NCBI GenBank assembly: GCA_030145845.1
Contig: JAIXHJ010000003.1
Location: 186,426 to 250,425 of the forward strand
DNA length: 64,000 nucleotides
Direction of reading: 5' to 3'
Origin: Pseudomonadota bacterium
GTDB lineage: Bacteria > Pseudomonadota > Gammaproteobacteria > Pseudomonadales > Oceanobacteraceae
Numbering within the stretch: position 1 is the stretch's first letter; every line of letters starts with the position of its first letter. Below, in pieces: positions 8,702-16,612 of the stretch. A model generated the notes under the pieces. That model worked only from the letters and a program-made list of their open reading frames with translations. It did no database searches and had not been told where the DNA came from. Position numbers and translations under genes: made by a program.

Positions 8702-9684
8702 AACGCATTCCGCAGGCCAAGCTCATACGGATGCGGGTTCAGGTACACCTGACGGCGGGCATAGGCGCTGGCTTCCGGATGATGGTTGAGGTGATGTTTC
8801 AGCAGTGTCAGCGGCACGATTAACGGCACAATGCCCTGATGATACTGACGGATCACTTCACTGAGTTCGGCCTTGTCGGCCCTGCTGAGCAGATTTTTCA
8901 GATAGCCCTGCAGATGCATCAGGGTGTTGGTGTGCATGGCGCGGCTGGCAGGGCGGGCCAGTGCCGTCATCAGCTGAGTGAAGTATTCGTTGGCGACGAT
9001 CTGTACGTCCTGATTGCCGATGTCGGCCAGAATTCTGCCCAGCGCGCGGTAATGAGTCTGGCTGTGCGCCATCACCAGATATTTGTAGCGTGAGTGAAAT
9101 TCGATCAGCCCGCGGGCAGTGATGCCCTGCCGGCTGAATTCCTGCCAGTCGTGGTAGGTAAATACCCGGGTCATAAAGTTTTCCCGCAATGCGGCATCAT
9201 TCAGGCGCCCGGCTTCTTCCACCGGCAGTAACGGGTTGGCCTTGCAGAAAGCATCGGCAAATATGCCGCTGGCGGTGCCTTCCGGATGACCATTGGCCAG
9301 ATAACGCTTAACGCTGAACAGACCACAACTGGGACTTTTCTGCATAAAAATGTAGCCGCACAGGTGGCTCTGGCTGGCGGCCTGCTGGCGGCCATAATCT
9401 GCCAGTGGGGCGGTGACATCGAGATCCGGGTTGTTGCTGCCGAGCGCGCGGACTTCGGATTCCGGCGTGGCGCTGACCAGACGGATGGCTTCGCGCGGGG
9501 TGCCAAGGCCGATAGCGGTTTCCGGGCACAGGGAAACAAAGTCGAAGTAGCGGCTTAGGGTGTCGGTGCAGAAGCGTGAGCGTTTATGGGAGCCGTTGAA
9601 GCGCACCGGCGCGCCCATCAGGCAGGCGCTGATACCAACCGGGATGCGTTCACTGATCGTGGGAGAGATTGTCTGTGTGGCCAT
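8698..9684 (-). CDS. YbgA-like protein, DUF523 plus DUF1722
   Basis: A 328-residue two-domain protein. The N-terminal DUF523 half shows IPVGISACLMGAPVRFNGSH, FVSLCPETAIGLGTPREAI and the Cys-containing MQKSPSCGLF; the C-terminal half is DUF1722 (YLVMAHSQTHYRALGRI, LKHHLNHH). E. coli YbgA is the C-terminal domain alone, next to phr, and this fused form is a common partner of photolyase genes. Function is unproven; the conserved cysteines suggest a metal or Fe-S site (inference). It is the first gene of the eight-gene operon and follows the palindromic promoter region. Confidence 0.88.
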   Translation of the reverse strand: MATQTISPTISERIPVGISACLMGAPVRFNGSHKRSRFCTDTLSRYFDFVSLCPETAIGLGTPREAIRLVSATPESEVRALGSNNPDLDVTAPLADYGRQQAASQSHLCGYIFMQKSPSCGLFSVKRYLANGHPEGTASGIFADAFCKANPLLPVEEAGRLNDAALRENFMTRVFTYHDWQEFSRQGITARGLIEFHSRYKYLVMAHSQTHYRALGRILADIGNQDVQIVANEYFTQLMTALARPASRAMHTNTLMHLQGYLKNLLSRADKAELSEVIRQYHQGIVPLIVPLTLLKHHLNHHPEASAYARRQVYLNPHPYELGLRNAL

Positions 9685-9785
9685 TTGTATAACCCTTGCA
9701 CCATTTGTTGTACAGGATTATTTAAACGGCAGATTCTTATACAAGTCAACCGGTTTTGTATAACTTATTGGTCGACATGTATAAG
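9685..9785 (-). promoter_or_regulatory. Promoter and putative LitR/PplR operator of the photolyase operon
   Basis: TTATACAA (9737-9744) and TTGTATAA (9756-9763) form a perfect 8-bp inverted repeat. Further TGTA half-sites lie at 9685-9692, 9708-9714 and 9778-9784, the last 21 bp (two helical turns) from the palindrome. On the minus strand TTGACT, 17 bases and TTTAAA make a plausible sigma-70 promoter whose -35 lies inside the palindrome, the position expected for a repressor. Half-sites of this TRTACA/TGTAYA type are reported for PplR in Pseudomonas; binding here is inferred. Confidence 0.6.
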
Positions 9786-9807
9786 ACTTATATGACAGCT
9801 AACGGCC

Positions 9808-10203
9808 TCAGCTCAGCTGACGGACAACCACCTGGCTGATGGCGCGGGCAACTTCGGGCTCCAGCCCGACCGGGCTGTGCAGGTGAATCGTCACCGCCAG
9901 GCCCTGCTGCTGCAGTGCGGCCTGCAGGTCATCGAGCATGGCCGGCACATCGCGGCGCAGATGGCGGCCGGCGGCAAAAAACAGCGGCAGCACATCGATA
10001 TGGTTGCAGCCTCCGGCGGCCAGCCGGCGGATGGTGTCGCTCAGCGACGGGCTGGCCAGCTCCATAAAGGCCAGTTCGGTGCGCACACCGTCCTGCGGCA
10101 GCTGCTCACGGATATGGGCCAGCAGTTGGGTGAAGGGGGTAACCCACTGTGGGTCACTGCTGCCGTGGGCCAGCAGCACAGACGCCCGCTTGATCTCTGT
10201 CAT
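9808..10203 (-). CDS. cbiX: Short CbiX/sirohydrochlorin chelatase-like protein
   Basis: A 131-residue single-domain class II chelatase. The first metal-ligand histidine is H13 in SVLLAHGSSDP and the second H81 in PLFFAAGRHLRRDVP, the two ligands used by CbiX for inserting cobalt (or iron in SirB) into sirohydrochlorin. The length is that of short CbiX proteins that act as homodimers. The start at 10203 (MTEIKRAS) overlaps the upstream renalase-like gene by ATGA; longer frames would read into that gene. Short CbiX paralogues are frequent members of LitR clusters, so the physiological link may be tetrapyrrole or B12 chemistry under light rather than bulk corrin synthesis (inference). Which metal it handles is not readable. 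Confidence 0.83.
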   Translation of the reverse strand: MTEIKRASVLLAHGSSDPQWVTPFTQLLAHIREQLPQDGVRTELAFMELASPSLSDTIRRLAAGGCNHIDVLPLFFAAGRHLRRDVPAMLDDLQAALQQQGLAVTIHLHSPVGLEPEVARAISQVVVRQLS

Positions 10204-11216
10204 ATCCGCTCCTGCAGATGGCCTGATGAGGTGGCCAGATAATGATTCAGGTACTGGCCGGCACGGCGGCCACTGTGCCAGGCGCCTTCCACGCTGGGGT
10301 GATGGCACCAGTCGCCACAGACCGCCAGCGGCAGTCCACCGGCGGCCAGAAATTCTGCATTGCCGGTGCTGGCCGGCAGGGCGTACAGCCAGCGGTGCAG
10401 CCATTGTCCGGTAATGCTGATGGCGTCCAGTTTAAAGACCTCACAGAAAGCCTCAAGCAGCATCTGCTGCACCGCTTCACGCGGGCTGTCGTTGTGCGTG
10501 GCACTCCAGGTATGGCTGGCCTGAATCACCCAGCTTTCAGCGCCGCTGCGGCCGGGTTTGCTGCTGTTGCGGGCGATCCAGCCGAGTGGCCCCTGACGCA
10601 CAAAAACCGCATCCGCGGTGACCGCTAATGGCTGCTGCACGCTGATCAGCAGTGTCCAGCAGGGCAGCATCGGCTGTTGCCGGCAGTGTGCTGCCAGCGG
10701 TGGCACCGTGTTTTCCAACAGTGCGGCACTCTGAGCCGGTGGGGCGCTGATCACCAGGGCATCGGCGCTGGCCAGGTGGGTGCCGTCATCGCTCTGCAGC
10801 TGCCAGCGCTGCTCTGCAAAGCGGACTGTGCTGATGCGTACGGCGGGGTGAAAGCCGGCCGCGGACTGCAACAGGCCGCGGCTGAGGGCGGTCATCCGTG
10901 GTACGCCGACGTAGCGGCTAACGGCATCCGGCGAAGGGGTCAGGCAATCGTTTTCATAGCGGCAGATCGTGGGTGACCAGGGCGCAATCCAGCCGGCCTG
11001 CTGCCACTGGCTGAGCTGATGGGCAAAGTCAGGGGAATGGGCGCGCAGAAACTGGGCACCCATATCCCAGCCACTGCCGGCCAGCGCTTTCGTCGCCATG
11101 CGTCCGCCGGAACCCCGGCTTTTGTCATAGACCTGCACCTGATGTCCGGCGGCGGCCAGTTCCTGCAGGGCGCTGAGTCCGGCCATGCCGGCACCGATGA
11201 CGGCTATGTCGGCCAT
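10200..11216 (-). CDS. Renalase-like FAD/NAD(P)-dependent oxidoreductase
   Basis: A 338-residue flavoprotein of the COG3380 group. The Rossmann motif IAVIGAGMAGLSALQEL opens the protein and VYDKSRGSGGRMATKAL follows, a block diagnostic for bacterial renalase-like oxidases. The C-terminal FAD-closing motif is PLAVCGDWCHHPSVEGAWHSG. Characterised bacterial renalases oxidise isomeric dihydronicotinamides to beta-NAD(P); whether this member does so is inference. It begins 131 bases from the divergent TIGR01777 gene, has a GGAG site 8 bases before the ATG, and is translationally coupled to cbiX. TGTACA-type boxes in the shared intergenic region suggest co-regulation with the photolyase operon. Confidence 0.85.
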   Translation of the reverse strand: MADIAVIGAGMAGLSALQELAAAGHQVQVYDKSRGSGGRMATKALAGSGWDMGAQFLRAHSPDFAHQLSQWQQAGWIAPWSPTICRYENDCLTPSPDAVSRYVGVPRMTALSRGLLQSAAGFHPAVRISTVRFAEQRWQLQSDDGTHLASADALVISAPPAQSAALLENTVPPLAAHCRQQPMLPCWTLLISVQQPLAVTADAVFVRQGPLGWIARNSSKPGRSGAESWVIQASHTWSATHNDSPREAVQQMLLEAFCEVFKLDAISITGQWLHRWLYALPASTGNAEFLAAGGLPLAVCGDWCHHPSVEGAWHSGRRAGQYLNHYLATSSGHLQERI

Positions 11217-11241
11217 TGGTGGGTCTCCGTCTGATGGATTG

Positions 11242-11286
11242 TGTACAAAGTTCTGCCTTGTACGTCTTTAACTTGTTATGTATAAC
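11242..11286 (+). promoter_or_regulatory. Divergent promoter with TGTAC/TGTATA boxes
   Basis: GTACAA (11243-11248) and TTGTAC (11258-11263) are a perfect 6-bp inverted repeat, and TGTATA follows at 11279-11284. On the plus strand TTGTAC (11258-11263), 17 bases and TATAAC (11281-11286) make a good sigma-70 promoter for the TIGR01777 gene, overlapped by the boxes. The same half-sites occur before the photolyase operon, so a common LitR-like repressor is likely. Confidence 0.55.
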
Positions 11287-11347
11287 TATTGCATAGAAAT
11301 TTGTCCGCGTCACACGGAGGTGACGGACCACTGCAGCGGAGAAGCCT

Positions 11348-12250
11348 ATGACAAACGACTCTGTTCTTATTACCGGTGGCACGGGTTTTATTGGCCATCA
11401 TCTGGTCAACCGCTGGCTGCAGCAGGGCATGGACATCACAGTGCTCAGCCGCCGCCCGCAATGGGTGCAGGCACAATGGGGCGGGCGGGTAGCGGCGGTT
11501 TCCACGCCGGAACAGCTTATTGGCCGGTTTACACTGCTGGTTAATCTGGCCGGAGAAGGGATTGCTGAGCGGCGCTGGAGCGACGCCCGGCGCCAGCAGT
11601 TATACGACAGCCGGGTCACCCTGACCCGCGAGCTGGCCGTTTGGGCGCGTAACAGCGGACAGCGGTTCCGCGCTGTGCTCAGCGGCTCGGCGGTGGGCTA
11701 CTACGGCGCCTTCAGTGGTGAGCAATCGTCGCCGCTGGATGAGCTGGCGCCGGCCGGTGATGATTTTGCCGCCCGTCTGTGCCGCGACTGGGAAGAGGCC
11801 GCCGCACCGTTGGCGGCCTTATCAGAGCGGCTGTTGCTGCTGCGTACCGGGGTGGTACTGGGGGCGGATGGCGGCATGCTGAAAAAGCTGCGTCTGCCAT
11901 TCAGTCTGGGCCTTGGCGGGGTCATTGGTGATGGCCGGCAGATCCTGTCCTGGATTCATCTGCAGGATTACCTGCGTGCTGTGGATTATCTGCTGCAGTC
12001 TGAGTTGTCCGGCGCGGTGAATATGACCGCGCCACAGCCGGTCAGCAACCGCGGGTTCACGCAGACACTGGCGGCGGCGTTGCAGCGGCCGGCACTGGTG
12101 CCGCTGCCGGCCTTTGCCGCCCGCCTGCTGCTGGGCGAGATGAGCGAACTGCTGCTCAAAGGTCAGTATGCTGAACCTGTCATTCTCGACCGGTCTTCCT
12201 TCCGTTTTCACTTTCCGGGTCTTAGTGCTGCACTGGCAGATCTTGTCTGA
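11348..12250 (+). CDS. TIGR01777 family epimerase-like SDR protein
   Basis: A 300-residue extended short-chain dehydrogenase with the NAD(P)-binding motif VLITGGTGFIGHHLVNRWL at the N-terminus and a C-terminal DUF1731-type segment (LLGEMSELLLKGQYAEP). It belongs to the YfcH/TIGR01777 family (COG1090), whose substrate is unknown. The start follows GGAG 6 bases upstream. It is divergent from the renalase-like gene and shares its operator-like region; the family is a usual member of photolyase/LitR clusters in other proteobacteria. The reaction is not assignable. Confidence 0.88.
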   Translation: MTNDSVLITGGTGFIGHHLVNRWLQQGMDITVLSRRPQWVQAQWGGRVAAVSTPEQLIGRFTLLVNLAGEGIAERRWSDARRQQLYDSRVTLTRELAVWARNSGQRFRAVLSGSAVGYYGAFSGEQSSPLDELAPAGDDFAARLCRDWEEAAAPLAALSERLLLLRTGVVLGADGGMLKKLRLPFSLGLGGVIGDGRQILSWIHLQDYLRAVDYLLQSELSGAVNMTAPQPVSNRGFTQTLAAALQRPALVPLPAFAARLLLGEMSELLLKGQYAEPVILDRSSFRFHFPGLSAALADLV

Positions 12251-12529
12251 AGGTAAATATTCTGCACAGACGGGGTTCAGACGCTCCTTTCGGGCCATCT
12301 TGCTGGTAAGTTTGTAAGTTCCTGTAGCAATCCTGTAATCAAACAGAAAGTTGACACCTGTCATAACTGGCAATTCATTGTTTTTACAGGAAAAAATGAC
12401 GGTTTTATTGCTGCCGGAGGGGACGACAGGAAAGTCTGTAGATTTCTGTTATCGGACATTGCGGGGAGGGATTCCAGCGACTAAACCTAATGTAAAGACG
12501 CCGGAACATTAACAGGTTTATTAAATAAG

Positions 12530-12859
12530 ATGAGTATCAGCCGCCAAACCGTTGACCAGTATCTGTACGAATTCGATCAGGGTTATCAGGTCACCTATGT
12601 GAATTATTCCCGTGCCAATGAGCTGACCGATTCTCAGCTGGTGCTGACCCTGGAGCGGGGTTGCGAGCGCAAAACCTTTGCCTTTGCCCAGCCACATTTC
12701 TCTGATGTGGATAAGAATCTGATTGCCAGTCACGGACTGTATATTGCTGCGATCAAAAGCTCGCCGCTGTCACCTAACCGGGTGGAAGTGGGTGATATTG
12801 AAGGTGGTTTTTCTTACTTCTCAGCTAAAAACGTCAAAAACATCACGCCGACAGCGTGA
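12530..12859 (+). CDS. Hypothetical protein, 109 residues
   Basis: I do not recognise this protein. It is a small soluble polypeptide without signal peptide or membrane segment, alternating charged and aromatic residues (YLYEFDQGYQVTYVNYSR, FAFAQPHFSDVDKN) in a pattern suggesting a small mixed alpha/beta domain. The ribosome site before the ATG is weak. Support for it being real: it is followed 37 bases after its stop by a strong intrinsic terminator, it is well spaced from its neighbours, and codon use looks like that of surrounding genes. It appears to be monocistronic. The 279 bases before it are non-coding and contain only weak promoter-like elements (TTGACA at about 12350). Confidence 0.6.
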   Translation: MSISRQTVDQYLYEFDQGYQVTYVNYSRANELTDSQLVLTLERGCERKTFAFAQPHFSDVDKNLIASHGLYIAAIKSSPLSPNRVEVGDIEGGFSYFSAKNVKNITPTA

Positions 12860-12895
12860 TTCTGCTTTCCGGCATTTTTCCGTTCTTCCCGTTTC

Positions 12896-12921
12896 AGAGC
12901 AGCGTTGGCTGCTCTCTTTTT
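12896..12921 (+). terminator. Intrinsic terminator after the 109-residue hypothetical gene
   Basis: AGAGCAGC, loop GTTG and GCTGCTCT make a perfect 8-bp stem, followed by C and five T on the plus strand. This is a textbook rho-independent terminator. Confidence 0.9.
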
Positions 12922-13027
12922 ATCTGCCATTCCTCTTTCTTCTGTCATGACATCAGTACGTTAAGCCATTAAGCTTGGGCAGCCTGCAGACTGGTCTGCG
13001 GGATGCTGACATTGGCTGGAGTATTGA

Positions 13028-14557
13028 ATGACGGATCAGATTTTTATCATTGCCGCGTACGGCATGATTATTCTTCTCAGTGTGCTGGCGCTGGTGACAC
13101 TGGGCGTATTTTTCTGGGCATTGGCCGCTTATATCGTGGATGTGCGTCAGACCCGGCATACTGTACGGCGCAATTTTCCGGTCATCGGCCGTTTCCGTTA
13201 TTTCTTCGAGCATCTGGGTGAATTTTTCCGCCAGTATTTCTTCGCCATGGACCGGGAAGAAATGCCTTTTAACCGCGCGGAACGCAGCTGGGTTTACCGG
13301 GCAGCGAAAAAGGTGAATACCACCATTTCCTTCGGTTCGACCCGGCACCTGGAAATTCCCGGTACCGTCATTTTTGTGAACAGCCCCTTTCCGGCGCTGA
13401 AGCAGGATTTCGCCGAACTGCAGCCGGTGACCATCGGTGAATACTGCCGCACGCCTTACACCACCGCATCGCTGGTGAATATTTCCGGCATGAGTTATGG
13501 CGCGCTGTCGAAACCGGCGGTGCAGGCGCTGTCGCGCGGGGCAAAACTGGCCGGCTGCTGGATGAATACCGGCGAAGGCGGCTTGTCGCCTTACCACCTT
13601 GAGGGTGGCTGCGATATTGTTTTTCAGATCGGTACTGCCAAATACGGTGTGCGTGACAGCATCGGCGGACTGGACGATGACAAGCTGCATGACATCGCTG
13701 CCATTGAGCAGGTGCGCATGTTTGAAATCAAACTGAGCCAGGGCGCGAAACCGGGTAAAGGCGGCATTCTGCCGGCGGAAAAAGTTACTGCCGAAATTGC
13801 TGCCATCCGTCATATTCCGCAGGGTGAGGCGTCGATCAGCCCCAATGGTCACCCGGAAATCCGCTCGGTGGATGACCTGCTGGATATGATCGGTCATGTG
13901 CGGGCTGTTACCGGTAAGCCGGTGGGCTTTAAAACCGTGCTCGGTGACCTCGGCTGGATACGCGATCTGTGCCGTGCGGTACAGCAGCGCGGGCCGGAGA
14001 GCGCTCCGGATTTTATCACCCTGGACGGTGCCGAAGGCGGTACCGGCGCCGCGCCGCAGTCACTGATGGATTATATGGGGCTGCCACTGGCACAGGCGTT
14101 GCCGATGCTGGTGGACGTGCTGGATGAATATCACCTGCGGCCGCGCGTCAAAGTGATCTGTTCCGGCAAACTGATTACCCCGGACCGGGTGGCCTGGGCG
14201 TTATGCGTGGGCGCGGATTTTGTCGTCAGCGCCCGCGGTTTTATGTTTGCGCTGGGCTGTATCCAGTCGTTTCAGTGCAATAAAAACACCTGCCCGACCG
14301 GGATCACCACCCACAACCCGCGACTGCAACGTGGTCTGGTGCCGGCGGATAAAGCGCAGCGGGTTGCACATTTTGTCGACACCCTGGTGCAGGAAGTCGG
14401 CATGATGGCGCATTCCTGCGGTGTCGATGAGCCGCGAAAACTGACCCGTCATCATGCCCGCATGGTGCAGCCTAACGGGGAGGCAAAACTGCTGTCGGAG
14501 CTGTATGGCAGTGATCAGTTTCATCCCGGCAGCGAAATTCAGTTCAGCGAAGACTGA
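13028..14557 (+). CDS. Membrane-anchored GltB-like FMN-binding protein
   Basis: A 509-residue protein of the FMN-binding glutamate-synthase family (COG0069, glutamate synthase domain 2). One transmembrane helix (residues about 8-37) precedes a TIM-barrel FMN domain with SLVNISGMSYGALSKPAVQA, TGEGGLSPYH, AKPGKGGILPAEKV, DGAEGGTGAAPQ and the Fe-S-type segment CIQSFQCNKNTCPTGITTHN. Stand-alone proteins of this kind lack the glutaminase domain and their donor and substrate are uncertain; a role as glutamate synthase is not established. The start is supported by GGAG six bases upstream. It stands alone between a terminator and a short GC hairpin. Confidence 0.9.
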   Translation: MTDQIFIIAAYGMIILLSVLALVTLGVFFWALAAYIVDVRQTRHTVRRNFPVIGRFRYFFEHLGEFFRQYFFAMDREEMPFNRAERSWVYRAAKKVNTTISFGSTRHLEIPGTVIFVNSPFPALKQDFAELQPVTIGEYCRTPYTTASLVNISGMSYGALSKPAVQALSRGAKLAGCWMNTGEGGLSPYHLEGGCDIVFQIGTAKYGVRDSIGGLDDDKLHDIAAIEQVRMFEIKLSQGAKPGKGGILPAEKVTAEIAAIRHIPQGEASISPNGHPEIRSVDDLLDMIGHVRAVTGKPVGFKTVLGDLGWIRDLCRAVQQRGPESAPDFITLDGAEGGTGAAPQSLMDYMGLPLAQALPMLVDVLDEYHLRPRVKVICSGKLITPDRVAWALCVGADFVVSARGFMFALGCIQSFQCNKNTCPTGITTHNPRLQRGLVPADKAQRVAHFVDTLVQEVGMMAHSCGVDEPRKLTRHHARMVQPNGEAKLLSELYGSDQFHPGSEIQFSED

Positions 14558-14575
14558 GTGCCGGCGGGCCGGCAC
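14558..14575. other. GC-rich palindrome between convergent genes
   Basis: GTGCCGGC, GG and GCCGGCAC form a perfect inverted repeat immediately after the GltB-like stop and before the porin stop on the other strand. No T-run follows on either side, so termination would not be classical. Confidence 0.4.
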
Positions 14576-14590
14576 TGTGCGGCGGCTGAC

Positions 14591-15715
14591 TCAGAATTTG
14601 AAAATCATCCCCACGGACAACGCCTGCGGTGAACCGCCGGGGAGGGTTTTCAGTTCATCGCCATGGGTACCGTCAACGCCCTGAAAGGCGGCGTTATCTT
14701 CGTTATCGGTACGGGTATACAGGGTGTAAATCTTCGTCGATTTTGACAGGCTTTTTTCCACGCCGGCCGAGAACACGGTCGCGCCGGTATCATCGGTATC
14801 GGCATAACTGTCTGCCATCATAATCTGGCCGACGTAACGCAGTCTGCCCTGTTTCCAGGCCGCCTGCAGCGCTACTGCATCGCGGTCCATTTCACCATCC
14901 GTGCCGTCGGTCAGTTCATGGCTGATGCTTTCCAGAATCAGGTTGGTGGTCAGGTGTTCACCGGTTTCTTTCCACATTGCCCGCCACGCATTTACCTCAC
15001 CAACTGTTGTGCTGATGATCTTGTTTGACCAGTGGTCATAAGCCACGGCGAAGGTGCGCGCCGGACTTTTCCATTCCACGCCGAAGGCCAGCAGATCCTC
15101 TTTGTTGTTATCCACAGTGCCGGCAGACTTGGTGGCGTCCGGTGAATACTGCGCCTGCAGTTCCAGGCGGCCGCTGCCCAGTGGCAGGAAATAACGGCCG
15201 AGGATCATATTCTCCGCCCGTCTGTCCATCTGATTACCGTGCAGGGCGCTGGCGCCCAGTATCACACCACGGTCAGCCACCGAGTGTTTGATCAGGGAAT
15301 GGCGCAGGGCCAGATCCTTGAACAGGGTGTCATGGCGGCCGGCAAACAGCTGCCAGTTGCTGGTCTTCAGGCCGACGAAGCTGTTGCGGGTGGTGAAGGT
15401 ATCGGAACTGCTGCCATCCATATTGATGCCCTGTTCCAGCTGGTACATGACACTCAGGTCGACCACATCGGTGGGCACCACACCACGGAAACCGATGTTG
15501 GAAGAGTTGAACGATACACCGACGCTGCCTGAGGTCAGGCCGTTGTCAGGGTCGGCTTCGTCTTCGCTGATGTCAGAGTCCATGTAGTCCAGTGACGGAT
15601 GGAAGGTTCCGTACAGTTCAAGTTCTTTACCGTGCAGCTCAAATGCCTGGCCTGCAGCCGGCAGCAGCAGGGCAGCACTGATCAGAGTGCTGCCCGCCAA
15701 AGTGGATAAATTCAT
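14591..15715 (-). CDS. Outer-membrane porin, probably under ModE control
   Basis: A 374-residue trimeric-porin-type protein (Gram-negative porin superfamily). It has a signal peptide ending at about AAGQA, then ELYGTFHPSLDYMDSD, the conserved SNIGFRGVVPTDVVDLSVMYQLEQGI block, SFVGLKTSNWQLFAGRHDTLFKD, and a terminal strand ending in Phe (GMIFKF), the BAM recognition signal. Porins of this type give passive entry to small anions or solutes. The promoter region is shared with modA and holds a near-perfect ModE operator 40 bases from the start codon. That suggests a channel for molybdate or tungstate, or a porin repressed when molybdate is ample (inference). Direct precedent is not known to me. 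Confidence 0.88.
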   Translation of the reverse strand: MNLSTLAGSTLISAALLLPAAGQAFELHGKELELYGTFHPSLDYMDSDISEDEADPDNGLTSGSVGVSFNSSNIGFRGVVPTDVVDLSVMYQLEQGINMDGSSSDTFTTRNSFVGLKTSNWQLFAGRHDTLFKDLALRHSLIKHSVADRGVILGASALHGNQMDRRAENMILGRYFLPLGSGRLELQAQYSPDATKSAGTVDNNKEDLLAFGVEWKSPARTFAVAYDHWSNKIISTTVGEVNAWRAMWKETGEHLTTNLILESISHELTDGTDGEMDRDAVALQAAWKQGRLRYVGQIMMADSYADTDDTGATVFSAGVEKSLSKSTKIYTLYTRTDNEDNAAFQGVDGTHGDELKTLPGGSPQALSVGMIFKF

Positions 15716-15754
15716 CGGAGGGTTCTCCCGGTCGTTAAAAATTGGTTATATACT

Positions 15755-15780
15755 TCGTTATATAGCGCCCTATATAGCGA
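15755..15780. promoter_or_regulatory. ModE operator between the porin and modA
   Basis: TCGTTATATA (15755-15764), spacer GCGCCC and TATATAGCGA (15771-15780) match the ModE palindrome (TATATA half-sites flanked by CGNT/ANCG) almost perfectly. It lies 65 bases before the modA start and 40 before the divergent porin start. The modE gene is encoded 2.6 kb downstream. Molybdate-bound ModE would repress both directions. Confidence 0.85.
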
Positions 15781-15844
15781 ATGACATTCACCGGGGTTTT
15801 GTCAATCCGGTGCTGAATCACAAACACGAGCAGAGGTGACAAAG

Positions 15845-16600
15845 ATGTTACTGACACGACTGAAGCAAACCCTTATTGCCATCAGCGCCACGCTGATGGC
15901 GCTGCCGCTGTATGCGGATGAAGTCATGGTGGCCGTGGCCTCCAACTTTACGGCGCCGATGCAGGAAATTGCGGCGGCATTTGCGCAAAAGACCGGCCAC
16001 AAGGCGACTCTGTCTTTCGGTTCTTCCGGTAAATTTCTGGCGCAGATCCAGAACGGCGCACCGTTTGAAGTCTTTCTGTCCGCCGATCAGGCGAAGCCGG
16101 TAAAACTGGAACAGGCCGGTACGGCGGTGGCCGGCAGCCGTTTTACTTACGCTCAGGGAACGCTGGCGCTGTGGTCAGCAAGCGCCGGTCTGGACCCGCA
16201 GGCGTTACTGCAGAGCGGGGATTTCAACAAGGTAGCACTGGCCAATCCGAAACTGGCGCCTTATGGCGCAGCGGCGGTGCAGACGCTGGAAAAACTGGGA
16301 CTGGCGGAGAAAACCCGCAGCCATTGGGTGATGGGCGAAAACATCAGTCAGACCTGGCAGTTTGCGTCCACCGGCAATGCAAAAATTGGTTTTGTGGCGC
16401 TGTCGCAGATTATGAAAAACGGTGCTGTGACTTCCGGCAGTGCCTGGCTGATTCCCGCCACTTATTACCAGCCAATCCGCCAGGATGCTGTGCTGCTGAA
16501 AAAAGGCGAAGGCAATGCCGCTGCCGCCGCGCTGCTGGAATATCTGCAGTCGGATGAGGTGAACGCGGTGATTACCCGCTACGGCTACAGCCGCGGTTAA
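15845..16600 (+). CDS. modA: Molybdate ABC transporter periplasmic binding protein
   Basis: Captures molybdate or tungstate in the periplasm for ModBC. The 251-residue product has a signal peptide (MLLTRLKQTLIAIS to LPLYA), then DEVMVAVASNFTAPMQEIA and LSFGSSGKFLAQIQNGAPF, the classic ModA blocks whose Ser and backbone groups bind the oxyanion. ENISQTWQFASTGNAKIGFVA further on is also family-typical. The ATG at 15845 is preferred over the GTG nine bases upstream because GAGG is well spaced for it. The gene follows the ModE operator and leads modABC. Confidence 0.95.
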   Translation: MLLTRLKQTLIAISATLMALPLYADEVMVAVASNFTAPMQEIAAAFAQKTGHKATLSFGSSGKFLAQIQNGAPFEVFLSADQAKPVKLEQAGTAVAGSRFTYAQGTLALWSASAGLDPQALLQSGDFNKVALANPKLAPYGAAAVQTLEKLGLAEKTRSHWVMGENISQTWQFASTGNAKIGFVALSQIMKNGAVTSGSAWLIPATYYQPIRQDAVLLKKGEGNAAAAALLEYLQSDEVNAVITRYGYSRG

Positions 16601-16612
16601 CGGAGGTTGCCT

